This document shows, piece by piece, positions 25,645 to 35,225 of a stretch of DNA of 64,000 nucleotides. The notes beneath the pieces were generated by a model. It made no database searches, was not told the origin of the DNA, and was given only the letters and a program-made list of their open reading frames with translations. Within the stretch, counting starts at the first letter, position 1, and each line of letters starts with the position of its first letter. The DNA is from Rhizobium cauense (GTDB lineage: Bacteria; Pseudomonadota; Alphaproteobacteria; Rhizobiales; Rhizobiaceae): the NCBI RefSeq assembly GCF_019511525.1, contig NZ_JAEUAT010000009.1:186001-250000 (forward strand). The letters run 5' to 3'. The position numbers and the translations under genes were made by a program.

Positions 25645-25707
25645 TGTGAAGAATATTGATCTTTCACATTGCGCATAGCGCTACGCTGTGATTATAGTTC
25701 GTCACAG
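25645..25707. promoter_or_regulatory. TGTGA-box operators between aldolase and DeoR genes
   Basis: Two inverted repeats lie in the divergent gap: TGTGAA-N12-TTCACA at 25645-25668 and CTGTGA-N10-TCACAG at 25686-25707. A further TGTGAT occurs at 25625. Repeated TGTGA-like half-sites suit a DeoR-family repressor controlling both directions. The assignment is inferred from position and symmetry. Confidence 0.55.
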
Positions 25708-25739
25708 ACGCTGAGGGAGAAGCGTCATGGAGGACTGAG

Positions 25740-26516
25740 TTGAACGATTCCGATCGCCATCGTCTGATCACGGAGATTCTTCGCGAAAGACCATTCGCGT
25801 CCGTCCGTGATTTGCAGAATCGACTTGGTGTTTCGCCGGCGACAATCCGGCGCGACATTGACAAGCTCGATGAGATCGGCGTGGCCCGTAAGGTCTATGG
25901 CGGGATTTCCGCCAATGAATCGTCTGCCCCCGGCCGTTTATCTGCGCGGCCATATGACGAAAACAGTCACATCGCCGTTGATGCAAAGCGGGCAATCGCT
26001 GAGAAGGCGGCAAGCCTGGTTCGCGACGGGGATTCAATCATCGTGCATGCCGGATCGACGTGCTACCAGCTCGGCTTGCAGTTGGCGCGTCGCAACGTCC
26101 GGCTTTACACCAATTCGATGCCGCTCGCGGCCTATCTTGGCGAACACGGTACCTGCAATCTGACGCTGGCGGGCGGCGTGCTCTACCGGGAGCCCGGCAT
26201 TATTCATGACGCCTCTGCCGGGGCGCCCGACTTCTTTGCGTCGCGATTTTTTCTCGGAACGCAGGGCATTAGCAGCGAAGGGCTTCTGGAGTCGCACCCG
26301 CTATTGACCAAGGCGATCGGCGAGCTCAGCACCTGTGCTGATGAGATCGTTCTGCTTGCCGATAGCAGGAAGCTGTCGATCCAACCACGCAATGTTGTCC
26401 TTCCGCTTTCGCGGATCGGTACGATCGTCATCGATGATGGCCTCACCGATGCGGGAGCGAAGATGCTCGAGGACGCCGGGATCACCATCATGATCGCGAC
26501 GGTCGGGGGGCAATGA
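25740..26516 (+). CDS. DeoR-family transcriptional regulator
   Basis: A 258-residue repressor from TTG 25740, with GGAGGA five bases upstream. The N-terminal DeoR helix-turn-helix is VRDLQNRLGVSPATIRRDID, followed by the sugar-phosphate isomerase-like sensor with HAGSTCYQLG and LLADSRKLS. Its stop overlaps the ATG of the second FGGY kinase. It probably senses a phosphorylated intermediate and controls both arms of the locus. Confidence 0.92.
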   Translation: MNDSDRHRLITEILRERPFASVRDLQNRLGVSPATIRRDIDKLDEIGVARKVYGGISANESSAPGRLSARPYDENSHIAVDAKRAIAEKAASLVRDGDSIIVHAGSTCYQLGLQLARRNVRLYTNSMPLAAYLGEHGTCNLTLAGGVLYREPGIIHDASAGAPDFFASRFFLGTQGISSEGLLESHPLLTKAIGELSTCADEIVLLADSRKLSIQPRNVVLPLSRIGTIVIDDGLTDAGAKMLEDAGITIMIATVGGQ

Positions 26517-27922
26517 TGACGTCTTCAAAAGCGGTCGCGGTATTTGACCTTGGCAAGACCAACTCAAAGCTGTTCGTCTTTGGTGCTGATGGGTCGATCC
26601 TGTCGGAAACCAGGACAAAACCTCGCTGGATCGAGCACGAAAGCATGCGTGTGCTCGATGATGAGGCGTTGTTCGGGTGGATGACGGCGGCGTTGTCAAC
26701 GGCGGTCGCTGAGCACTCCGTGGGGCACGTCATGTTCTCCGGCCATGGGTGTACGTTTGCGCTGGTCGAGCGCGATCAATTGGTTCACCCGCTCCTGGAT
26801 TACGAACAGGAGCCTCCCCAGCTGCTCGCCGATCGTATCGACATGCTGGTACCGGCTTTCGACGAGACCTACTCCCCCAGGCTTCCGCTCGGCTTCAACT
26901 ATGGGCGGCATATGCTTTGGCTGGAGGCGATCAAGCCGGAGGTTTTTAACCGCGCCGATGCCATCCTTCCATATCCACAATTTTGGTCCTGGAAGTTTTC
27001 CGGGCAAAAGGCGTCCGAGGTTTCCTACATAGGCTGCCACTCGCATCTATGGGCTCCCTTGCGTGGCGACTTCAGCAGCCTGGTCGACCATCAGGAGTGG
27101 CGCGAAAAGATGCCGGCATTCGAGCCGGCAGGGGCCGCAATCGGTAGCTGGGAGGCTTCCCCTGGCGAGGGTAGCAGTGCGTCTGTCGTGGTCCACAATG
27201 GTGTCCACGATAGCAATTCGGCGCTCTATTTCTACCGCTCGCTCGGCTTCGATGATTTCACGCTCGTGTCCACCGGAACGTGGGTAATCATCTTCAATTC
27301 GGCTTGCCCACTGGAAGCCCTCGACGAGCATCGGGACATGCTGGCCAACGTTACCGTTGACGGTAGGCCCGCACCGACGATCCGTTTCATGGGGGGAAGG
27401 GAATACGACGTTGCAAGCGGCGGCTGGAGCAAAGGCATAAGTCTCGACGCGGTCTCACGCGTGATCGCCAAGGGCGTCTTTGCGTTGCCCTCATTTGCGC
27501 CTGGAGGCCCGATGCAAGGCCGTGAGGGTCGCTTCGTAGGACCTCTGGTGGATGATGAGGAACGCGCGGCCGCTGCACTCCTCTACGTCGTCATGATGAC
27601 CAATCTCTCCCTCGACCTCATTCAATCCGCCAATCCGATCGTCATCGACGGTGGTCTCGTCAAGACGGGATTGTTCGCGGGGCTACTCGCTCAACTTCGC
27701 CCCTTGCAGCCGATCTTTACAAGCACCACGGCCGAGGGGAGCGCATTCGGAGCTGCGGCACTCGTATTTGACACATTGGGTCAGAAGCCATTCGCAAATG
27801 AAACGAAAGAGGCAGCACCGCTGCAGCTTTTCGGGCTCGAGGCGTACTGCGACGCGTGGTGTGCATTGGCGGAAATAGAACAGCCAGAGCTGGCACAGCC
27901 GAGGAAGGAGTTTCACGCATGA
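26513..27922 (+). CDS. FGGY-family carbohydrate kinase (second of two)
   Basis: A 469-residue kinase with the phosphate loop VFDLGKTNSKLFVF, the stretch LVSTGTWVIIFN and the C-terminal IVIDGGLVKTG and TAEGSAFGAAAL segments. It is only distantly like the kinase at 23191 and belongs to a different FGGY branch (L-fuculose/rhamnulose-kinase-like). Overlaps of four bases with the DeoR gene and with the RbsA-like ATPase show tight operon structure. The substrate is not determined. Confidence 0.9.
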   Translation: MMTSSKAVAVFDLGKTNSKLFVFGADGSILSETRTKPRWIEHESMRVLDDEALFGWMTAALSTAVAEHSVGHVMFSGHGCTFALVERDQLVHPLLDYEQEPPQLLADRIDMLVPAFDETYSPRLPLGFNYGRHMLWLEAIKPEVFNRADAILPYPQFWSWKFSGQKASEVSYIGCHSHLWAPLRGDFSSLVDHQEWREKMPAFEPAGAAIGSWEASPGEGSSASVVVHNGVHDSNSALYFYRSLGFDDFTLVSTGTWVIIFNSACPLEALDEHRDMLANVTVDGRPAPTIRFMGGREYDVASGGWSKGISLDAVSRVIAKGVFALPSFAPGGPMQGREGRFVGPLVDDEERAAAALLYVVMMTNLSLDLIQSANPIVIDGGLVKTGLFAGLLAQLRPLQPIFTSTTAEGSAFGAAALVFDTLGQKPFANETKEAAPLQLFGLEAYCDAWCALAEIEQPELAQPRKEFHA

Positions 27923-29463
27923 GTGCGGCAACCCCACAAAACCGCTTACCCGTCCTCGAAATGCGCAACATCAGCAAGACGTTTGCGAGCACAAAGGCTC
28001 TCACCAACGTCTCGCTCACGGTCTATCCAGGTGAGGTTCACGCCTTGATGGGCGAGAACGGCGCAGGCAAGTCGACCCTGATGAAGGTTCTTTCTGGAGC
28101 CTATACGGCAGACCCTGGCGGAACGGTTCTGGTTGACGGAAAGCCAATCGTTGCCGGAGACCCTGTAAAAGCCAAGGCAAACGGTATCTCCGTTATCTAC
28201 CAGGAACTCTCGCTCGCGCCCAATCTTACAGTCGCTCAGAACATGTTCCTTGGAGCCGAGCCGTCTCGCTACGGCGTGGTCGACAAGGCTGAAGCCCGCG
28301 CTCGGGTCGAACCGATTCTGAAGCAATTGGGCATCTCGTTTGGCCCCTCGCAGCTTGTTGCGACGCTTTCCCTTGGCGAACGCCAGATGGTGGAGATTGC
28401 GCGCGCTTTGACGACGAACGCGAAGATCATCGTCATGGACGAGCCGACCACCTCGTTGACATCACGGGAGACCGAACGTCTGTTCGACGTGATCGCCGGC
28501 CTGAAGGCACGCGGGATTGCGATCATCTACATCAGCCACCGCATGGAGGAGATCTATGCGCTCGCCGACCGCGTCAGCGTTCTTCGCGATAGCGCCTACG
28601 TCGGTACGTTGGAACGCGAGAATCTCTCCGCCGAGAAACTTGTATCGATGATGGTCGGCCGAGATCTTTCTACCTTCTACAAAAAAGAACACCGGGCACC
28701 GCAGCAGGCGGCAAAAACAATCCTTTCGGTTCGCGGTTTGGGTGATGGCCGCCGTGTTCATGAATGCTCGTTCGATGTCAAAGCTGGCGAGGTGCTTGGC
28801 ATTGCTGGCCTTGTCGGATCCGGGCGAACCGAGCTTGCGCGGCTTATCTTCGGCGCGGATCGCAAGACGTCAGGTTCGGTGTCGCTCGAAGGACATGAAC
28901 TGGCCATCGGTGGGCCACGAGACGCGATGGACGCTGGCATTGCCTACCTGACGGAAGACCGGAAAGGTCTCGGTCTCTTCCTCGATATGACGATCAACGA
29001 AAACATCAACATCGGGGTAATCGGCAAGGATGCAGGTCGGGGCGGCGTCCTGAATTTTGCAGCGGCAAAGGAGCGAGCGACCCGCGCAATCAAGTCGCTG
29101 TCCATTCGTACGCTGAGCGCAAGCATCAATGTCGGCGCACTGTCTGGCGGCAACCAGCAGAAGGCACTCATTGCGCGCCTGCTTGAGACGAAGCCCAAGG
29201 TCATCATTTTCGACGAGCCGACGCGCGGCGTGGACGTCGGTGCCAAGTCTGAAATCTACCGGATCATCGACGAACTCGCACATATGGGGATCGCCATTGT
29301 TGTTATCTCCAGCGATCTGCCGGAGATCCTCGGCATTGCAGACCGTGTCCTCGTCATGCGCGAAGGCAAAATAGCTGGCGAGGTCCTGGCGACGCCGGAT
29401 CAGCCAATAAGCCAGGAAGCCATCATGGCCTACTCCACCGGATCGGCATCAAAGGTTGCCTGA
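27919..29463 (+). CDS. Ribose-type ABC importer ATPase (RbsA/MglA family)
   Basis: A 514-residue protein with two nucleotide-binding domains in tandem. The first has Walker A GENGAGKST at residues 45-53 and Walker B IIVMDEPT. The second has the degenerate loop GLVGSGRTELAR and the signature LSGGNQQK, as usual for CUT2 ATPases. ATG 27919 overlaps the kinase stop (ATGA). It powers the permease at 29495 with the binding protein at 30544. Confidence 0.93.
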   Translation: MSAATPQNRLPVLEMRNISKTFASTKALTNVSLTVYPGEVHALMGENGAGKSTLMKVLSGAYTADPGGTVLVDGKPIVAGDPVKAKANGISVIYQELSLAPNLTVAQNMFLGAEPSRYGVVDKAEARARVEPILKQLGISFGPSQLVATLSLGERQMVEIARALTTNAKIIVMDEPTTSLTSRETERLFDVIAGLKARGIAIIYISHRMEEIYALADRVSVLRDSAYVGTLERENLSAEKLVSMMVGRDLSTFYKKEHRAPQQAAKTILSVRGLGDGRRVHECSFDVKAGEVLGIAGLVGSGRTELARLIFGADRKTSGSVSLEGHELAIGGPRDAMDAGIAYLTEDRKGLGLFLDMTINENINIGVIGKDAGRGGVLNFAAAKERATRAIKSLSIRTLSASINVGALSGGNQQKALIARLLETKPKVIIFDEPTRGVDVGAKSEIYRIIDELAHMGIAIVVISSDLPEILGIADRVLVMREGKIAGEVLATPDQPISQEAIMAYSTGSASKVA

Positions 29464-29494
29464 AACGGGAAAGCACTGAAGACGGGACAAGAAC

Positions 29495-30478
29495 ATGACT
29501 GCGACATCCACGGACCAGACGAACGTCAACAAGGCAAAGTTCAGATCGACGCTAACTGCGCTCGGAATGCTGCCAGTGCTCGTCATCCTGGCCATTGGCT
29601 TCCATCTTTTGAGCGGCCGCTTTCTCAGCGTCAACAACCTGTCGATCGTCATGCAACAGGCATCGATCAATACGGTCCTGGCCGCGGGAATGACTTTCGT
29701 CATTCTCACCGGTGGTATCGACCTCTCGGTCGGTTCGATCCTTGCGGCGGCAGCGATGGTCGGCGTTATCGTCTCTCTCTGGCCCGATGTCGGTATGCTC
29801 GGCATTCCCGCAGCGATCGCTGTCGGCCTCGCCTGTGGGGTTGTCAACGGTACGATCATATCGGCGCTCAAGCTGCCGCCGTTCATTGTCACACTTGGCT
29901 CGCTCACGGCAATGCGCGGGATTGCACGCCTTCTTGGCAACGACACCACCGTCTTCAATCCGGACCTGCCGTTCGACTTCATCGGAAACGGTAGTTTCTT
30001 CGGTGTGCCGTGGTTGGCGATCATCGCGCTCGCCACGATCCTCGTCTCATGGTTCATCCTGAAGCGCACCGTATTGGGCACCTGGATCTACGCCGTTGGC
30101 GGCAATGTCGAGGCCGCGCGGTTGACGGGGATCAAGGTGCCGTTGGTCCTGCTTTTCGTTTACTCGATGTCCGGGCTCCTTGCCGGTTTGGGCGGTGTGA
30201 TGTCGGCTGCGCGGCTCTATGCTGCCAATGGTCTGCAGCTCGGCCAGTCTTACGAGCTTGATGCGATCGCGGCCGTCATTCTCGGAGGCACCAGCTTCGT
30301 TGGTGGCGTCGGATCCATTTGGGGAACGCTCATTGGCGCACTCATTATCGCGGTGCTGTCCAACGGCCTCATCCTCGTCGGTGTCTCGGACATCTGGCAG
30401 TACATCATCAAGGGACTTGTCATCATCGTCGCCGTTGCGCTCGACCGCTACCGGCTGAAAGGGCTTAGCCGCACATAA
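29495..30478 (+). CDS. Ribose-type ABC importer permease (RbsC family)
   Basis: A 327-residue membrane protein with about ten hydrophobic segments and CUT2 hallmarks: AAGMTFVILTGGIDLSVGS, then VGGNVEAARLTGIKV and IAAVILGGTSFVGGVGSI near the end. It sits between the ATPase and binding-protein genes. The ribosome-binding site is weak, but the N-terminus fits the family. Confidence 0.93.
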   Translation: MTATSTDQTNVNKAKFRSTLTALGMLPVLVILAIGFHLLSGRFLSVNNLSIVMQQASINTVLAAGMTFVILTGGIDLSVGSILAAAAMVGVIVSLWPDVGMLGIPAAIAVGLACGVVNGTIISALKLPPFIVTLGSLTAMRGIARLLGNDTTVFNPDLPFDFIGNGSFFGVPWLAIIALATILVSWFILKRTVLGTWIYAVGGNVEAARLTGIKVPLVLLFVYSMSGLLAGLGGVMSAARLYAANGLQLGQSYELDAIAAVILGGTSFVGGVGSIWGTLIGALIIAVLSNGLILVGVSDIWQYIIKGLVIIVAVALDRYRLKGLSRT

Positions 30479-30543
30479 AGTGCAGCTGGAGGAACCGGGG
30501 TTACCGGATAACAGGGCGCAGGATGCGCTGAATGGAGGAAAGC

Positions 30544-31482
30544 ATGCGTATGATCTCGAAACTGCTCGCAGCCAGCGCACTCGCGGCATCGATTGCAATG
30601 CCAGCTGCCGCGAAGGACCTGGAAAAGATCGGTATTTCCGTTGGTCTGCTCGGTAACCCGTTCTTTGTCGCCACAATCAAGGGTATCGAAGACCGAGCCA
30701 AGGAAATCAATCCGAACGTTCAAGTGACCTCGGTCTCGGCCGACTACGACCTCAACAAGCAGGTCTCGCAGATCGACAGCTTCATTGCTGCAGGCGTTGA
30801 CATCATCATGCTGAACGCGGTCGATGCGAAAGCGATAGCCCCTGCCGTCAAGAAGGCTCAGGCCGCTGGCGTGATCGTCGCCGCATTCGACGTGTCGGCC
30901 CCCGGTGCGGATGTCACTGTCATGACCAACAACGTCAAGGCAGGCGAGGAGGCGTGCCAGTACATCGTTGATAAGATCAGCGGCAAGGGCAACGTTATCA
31001 TCATCAACGGGCCAGCATCCTCGTCCATCCTCGACCGCGTTCAGGGTTGCAAGAACGTCCTCGGCAAGAGCCCTGATATCAAGATCCTTTCGGACGACCA
31101 GAATGGCCAGGGTTCCCGTGACGGTGGTCTCGCAGTCATGCAGGGTCTTCTGACCCGTTTCGACAAAATCGATGCGGTCTTTGCGATTAACGACCCGACG
31201 GGCATTGGTGCGGAGCTGGCAGCCAAGCAGCTGAACCGCAACGAGTTCTTCATCACTGCTGTTGACGGCGCTCCCGATATCGAAAAGTCGCTCGCCAGCG
31301 GTAACTCCATGATCAAGGCGTCGGCCTCTCAGGACCCATATGTCATGGCAGGTGACTCACTCAAGATGGCTGTTGATGTCCTCAACGGAAAGAAGCCTGC
31401 TCAAGACACCGTTCTGCTCGATCCAAAGCTGATCACCGCAGACAACGTCAAGGACTATAAGGGCTGGACGGCAGCTCGCTAA
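30544..31482 (+). CDS. Ribose-type ABC importer binding protein (RbsB family)
   Basis: A 312-residue periplasmic protein. ATG 30544 is preferred over ATG 30532 because GGAGG lies within the earlier codons at ideal spacing. The signal peptide MRMISKLLAASALAASIAM ends in PAAA. The mature part is a type I periplasmic-binding fold with SVGLLGNPFFVATIKGI and AVFAINDPTGIGA. A stable hairpin follows. The ligand is probably a pentose, tetrose or related polyol. Confidence 0.93.
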   Translation: MRMISKLLAASALAASIAMPAAAKDLEKIGISVGLLGNPFFVATIKGIEDRAKEINPNVQVTSVSADYDLNKQVSQIDSFIAAGVDIIMLNAVDAKAIAPAVKKAQAAGVIVAAFDVSAPGADVTVMTNNVKAGEEACQYIVDKISGKGNVIIINGPASSSILDRVQGCKNVLGKSPDIKILSDDQNGQGSRDGGLAVMQGLLTRFDKIDAVFAINDPTGIGAELAAKQLNRNEFFITAVDGAPDIEKSLASGNSMIKASASQDPYVMAGDSLKMAVDVLNGKKPAQDTVLLDPKLITADNVKDYKGWTAAR

Positions 31483-31497
31483 AGTCTCCTCCCGAGG

Positions 31498-31528
31498 GGC
31501 CCGCCGTTGCCTTCGTGCGCGGCGGGCC
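31498..31528 (+). terminator. Hairpin after the RbsB-like gene
   Basis: GGCCCGCCG and CGGCGGGCC are perfect 9-base arms around a 13-base loop, with ATTTT two bases later. It probably stabilises the upstream mRNA and lowers expression of the epimerase gene downstream. Confidence 0.65.
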
Positions 31529-31561
31529 GCATTTTCCGCAGTACATCAGGAATTCGTTGTC

Positions 31562-32461
31562 ATGTCCAAAATCGGCGTCCACTCGTTCGTCTGGAGTGCC
31601 GGCTCGTCCAGGGACGAGCTGGAGAGAACCCTCGTGCGATCCCATGAACTCGGCTTCAAGCTTGTCGAGTTTTCTTACCTGGATCCAAACCAGGTCGACG
31701 TGAAATGGCTTGCATCTCGTATCCGGGAGTTGGGGCTGGACGTCGCCGTGAGCATGGGCTTGCCTTCAGACGGTGATATTTCGAGCGAGGATCCGGCGGT
31801 CGTTTCGCACGGAGAGGCCATTCTGGACCGGGCAGTGGCCCTGGTCCGCGATCTTGGTGGGACAAAGCTTGCGGGCATATTGAGTTCGGCTCATGGAAAG
31901 CAGGAGCATGCATTGTCCCGCAAGGGGTGGGACAGAAGCGTCAGTACGCTTTCGAAGGTCGCCGACCGTGCCAAGGCCGCTGGCGTTACTCTCAACCTCG
32001 AGATTGTGAACCGCTTTGAGAGCAATATGCTCAATACGGCAGCACAAGGGCTTGCCTACATCAAGGATACCGGGGCTTCGAACGTCTTCCTGCATCTGGA
32101 TACTTTCCACATGAATATCGAGGAGGCGGATGTCGGCCTCGCCATTCGCAACGCCGCCGACAAGATCGGCTACGTTCATATCGGTGAAAGCCATCGCGGC
32201 TATCTCGGTACAGGCAATATCGATTTCGCAGCAATCTTCGATGCCCTCGTTGCAATCGGGTGGAATGACTTTGTAACTTTTGAATCTTTCTCGACGACGA
32301 TCGTGGACAAGGATCTGTCTTTGAAGACGGCGATCTGGAGAAATCTCTGGGACGATAATATCGCGCTGGCAAAGCATGCGCGCACGTTCATAGAGCTCGG
32401 ACTGGAAACGGCGCGCCTTAAAGCCGAATTGGTACAAGCCGCTCATCTTCCAACCGGCTGA
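31562..32461 (+). CDS. Sugar phosphate isomerase/epimerase (xylose-isomerase-like TIM barrel)
   Basis: A 299-residue TIM barrel of the D-tagatose 3-epimerase/hydroxypyruvate-isomerase group. Metal-ligand segments are visible: LNLEIVNRFESN (Glu), VFLHLDTFHMNIEE (Asp and His), YVHIGESHRG (His) and FVTFESFS (Glu). It probably interconverts a ketose with its C3 epimer so that the product suits one of the FGGY kinases. It ends the plus-strand arm of the sugar locus. Confidence 0.9.
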   Translation: MSKIGVHSFVWSAGSSRDELERTLVRSHELGFKLVEFSYLDPNQVDVKWLASRIRELGLDVAVSMGLPSDGDISSEDPAVVSHGEAILDRAVALVRDLGGTKLAGILSSAHGKQEHALSRKGWDRSVSTLSKVADRAKAAGVTLNLEIVNRFESNMLNTAAQGLAYIKDTGASNVFLHLDTFHMNIEEADVGLAIRNAADKIGYVHIGESHRGYLGTGNIDFAAIFDALVAIGWNDFVTFESFSTTIVDKDLSLKTAIWRNLWDDNIALAKHARTFIELGLETARLKAELVQAAHLPTG

Positions 32462-32584
32462 TAGCGCGGCAAGGGTTGGCGCCGCCATCTTGCACCTCAA
32501 CGGTGGCCCTCGACGCGAGGCCATCCGCGCTGGCGCAATGCAGTCCATCTTGGCAAGTCCGCCTAAGAAAGTCGGCGGATGAAC

Positions 32585-32611
32585 AAGGGCCCGGCAACAT
32601 ACCGGGCCCTT
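32585..32611. terminator. Bidirectional hairpin terminator
   Basis: AAGGGCCCGG and CCGGGCCCTT are perfect 10-base arms around a 7-base loop, between the convergent epimerase and ABC exporter genes. It lies six bases past the exporter stop. Symmetric arms with A/T ends would serve both directions. Confidence 0.75.
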
Positions 32612-32617
32612 CTGTAT

Positions 32618-34465
32618 CTAAACGCTGCCCTGAACCTGATGTAGGCCGGCATAAACACCACCCGCCTCCATCAGCTCGTCATGCGTGCCATCCTCGACAA
32701 TGCCATGCTCCGTCAGCACCAATATGCGGTCGGCGTGCCGAACGGTGGACAGGCGATGGGCAATGACCAGCATTGTCCGTCCCTTCGCCAAGTCCAACAA
32801 CGCCTGTTGGACCGCGCGTTCGCTCTCATTGTCGAGCGCACTGGTGGCTTCATCGAAGATCAGAACGGGCGGATTTTTCAAGAATGCCCGGGCAATGGTC
32901 AGTCGTTGTTTCTGCCCGCCGGAGAGCTTAACACCTCGTTGTCCGATATCGGTGTCGTAACCCTGGGGCAGTGCCATGATAAAATCATGCGCATTGGCAG
33001 CCCTGGCAGCCGCAACTATCTCATTCCTCGATGCATCGAGCCGACCGTAAAGCAGGTTTTCCCAGACCGTGCCGCTGAACAGATAGACGTCCTGTTGCAC
33101 AATTCCCACTGCGCGCCGCAACGAGGCCAGTTCAATGCTGCGAACGTCTCTTCCATCGAGTGCGACACGTCCCGCTTCCACATCGTAAAAGCGCGGTACG
33201 AGACTGCACAGAGTGCTCTTGCCGACGCCCGACGGCCCGACCAGGGCGACGAACTCGCCCGGACGAATTGTCAGGGAGAGGTTGCTGAACACGATGGGTC
33301 CTGCAGCTTCGTATCGGAAGCTCACTGTCTCGAAGCCGATTTCGCCTTTCACCGGCCCAAGAGGTAAAGCACCGGGCCGGTTGGCAATTTCAGGCACCTC
33401 CTCCAGCAATTCCATGGCGCGGGTGAAGCCGGTATAGCCCTCCTGCCAGAGCCGGATGAAGTTATCGAGCCGCCGCAGTGGGTCCATCAGAACACCGATC
33501 GTCATGAGCACCGTCAGCAGATTGCCCGCCGTGAGATCACCCGCAATAATCCGCAGCGCGCCAATAATGATCACAGCTATTGTGACGAGTTGGTAAAAGC
33601 CTTCCATGCCCGACCACAGCATGGCCTCGCTGCGATAGCCGTCCCTTCTGCTTTGCAGGAAGCGTTGGTTTTCAGCGTCGAAGCGGCGCAGTTCGTCCCG
33701 GTCATTGCCAAATGATTGGACCACGCGGATACCGCCGAGCGCATCCTCAACGCGCTCATTCACGCCGGCAATTCGCTCCTTGCTGGTGTGTAGCGCCAGC
33801 TTCATGCGATTGTTGAAGTAGAGCGCATACGCAATGGCAAACGGGACCATTGCAGCGATTGCCGCTTCGATCAGCGGGTCGATCCAGGCCAGCAATGTCA
33901 TGGCGCCGGCAAACTTCAGGATGCCAATTGTGGCGTCCTCCGGTCCGTGATGGAAAAGCTCGCCGAGCCAGAGCGAGTCGTTGCTGATACGGCTCATCAG
34001 CTGGCCCGTGCGTTGCCTGTCGTAAAAGCTGAAAGAGAGCTTTTGGCAATGCTCGAACAGTTCGCGTCGCACCTGCGCCTCAATGCGCGCTCCCATCACA
34101 TGGCCTTTATAGTCCACGAAATAGATGGCGATTGCCTGCACCACGAAGGCTGCAAGCATAACGATACCCAAGCTAAATAATTGCGCGAACATATCTGGCG
34201 CGCGCATCAAGTCGGGCATGCGCGATATGATGACATTTGTCGTCACCGGGAGGGCAATTGCGGCCGCTGCGATTAGCACGGCAGCGCTCATTACCGAAGC
34301 GAATAACGGCAGATGCGGCCTGTAATAGGAGACAAAACGCCGGAACCTGGCGCGCGCTTTGTCCTCTGCAGCTGGATGGGCTGCAGTGCGGAAGACGAAG
34401 TTGGGAAGGAAGCGACTAGAGCTATTCGGTGCGCTTTTGGCTTCGTTGGAGGATTTTGAATGCAT
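32618..34465 (-). CDS. ABC exporter, fused permease-ATPase (MsbA/lipid A type)
   Basis: A 615-residue half-transporter. A 40-residue polar N-terminus precedes six membrane segments, with QKLSFSFYDRQRTGQLMSRI as the intracellular coupling region. The ATPase domain has Walker A GPSGVGKST, signature LSGGQKQRLTIARAF and Walker B LIFDEATSALD. It likely works as a homodimer exporting a hydrophobic compound or peptide. It stands alone, with no linked substrate genes and no partner half-transporter. Confidence 0.93.
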   Translation of the reverse strand: MHSKSSNEAKSAPNSSSRFLPNFVFRTAAHPAAEDKARARFRRFVSYYRPHLPLFASVMSAAVLIAAAAIALPVTTNVIISRMPDLMRAPDMFAQLFSLGIVMLAAFVVQAIAIYFVDYKGHVMGARIEAQVRRELFEHCQKLSFSFYDRQRTGQLMSRISNDSLWLGELFHHGPEDATIGILKFAGAMTLLAWIDPLIEAAIAAMVPFAIAYALYFNNRMKLALHTSKERIAGVNERVEDALGGIRVVQSFGNDRDELRRFDAENQRFLQSRRDGYRSEAMLWSGMEGFYQLVTIAVIIIGALRIIAGDLTAGNLLTVLMTIGVLMDPLRRLDNFIRLWQEGYTGFTRAMELLEEVPEIANRPGALPLGPVKGEIGFETVSFRYEAAGPIVFSNLSLTIRPGEFVALVGPSGVGKSTLCSLVPRFYDVEAGRVALDGRDVRSIELASLRRAVGIVQQDVYLFSGTVWENLLYGRLDASRNEIVAAARAANAHDFIMALPQGYDTDIGQRGVKLSGGQKQRLTIARAFLKNPPVLIFDEATSALDNESERAVQQALLDLAKGRTMLVIAHRLSTVRHADRILVLTEHGIVEDGTHDELMEAGGVYAGLHQVQGSV

Positions 34466-34687
34466 GAACGATCATGTCCTGTTGCAGACGAAGTGCGGCT
34501 TTTCTGGACATGATGGTCTTCATTGTGGATCTCCCTTGGAGTGAGCGCAAAAGTTAGCAGCGTTATTCGCTTCTGCAACCCATCAAGGTAACAAAATCAA
34601 AAAAGTGATGATGTTGTCACAGCGCCACCAGCAGCGGACATTCTTGCGTGACTGAAGGACATTTCGGCGGCGTCATATTCCTCGCTC

Positions 34688-35071
34688 TTGCCGACATTCG
34701 AGATCCGCGCCTTCAGCGCCGGATGGACGAGCCGCATCTTGCAATCGGCCGCTGCCTGGCTATTGCGCGATCCATCGACGGACGAGACGCTCGTCCAAGC
34801 GCGCGATCTCTACGTCAAGCGCCGTGCGGCGCTTATCGACGCGCTCGCCGAGCGCGGAATTGAGGCGGCCCACGGCGGCGGGCTGTGCGCCTGGATCCCG
34901 GTATCGTCGGAGCCATTTGCGCTGGTTACAATGGCGGCAAGGGGCATCGCCGTTCATCCAGGCGCAAAATTCTCGGTCTTACCGAGCAGTCATCTTCGCG
35001 TCGCGACCGCCAATCTGACTGATCGCTGCGAGGAAGTCGCCGACGGCATTGCGTTGGCGGCGGTGAACTGA
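34688..35071 (+). pseudogene. C-terminal fragment of a MocR-type PLP aminotransferase regulator
   Basis: The 127 codons contain SRILQSAAAWLLRDPSTDETL, then GGGLCAWIPVSSEPF and GIAVHPGAKFSVL, and end HLRVATANLTDR. These are the last domain of GntR/MocR (PdxR-like) proteins. The DNA-binding domain, the PLP lysine and most of the large domain are missing, and upstream sequence shows no continuation. The first 15 or so codons do not match the family. It is a 5'-deleted remnant. Confidence 0.7.
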
Positions 35072-35225
35072 CGGAACGCGCGGATAGAGAGCGCCCAAGT
35101 CGAGATAACATCTCAGTTGAGACGGAAATTCTCAGGGAGGGAAGCGCTGGCGCATACTTCAGGAGGGCCAGCCGTTAGTGATGACCAATGAACCTTCGAC
35201 ATCCACCATTATGGTCAGATGTCGA

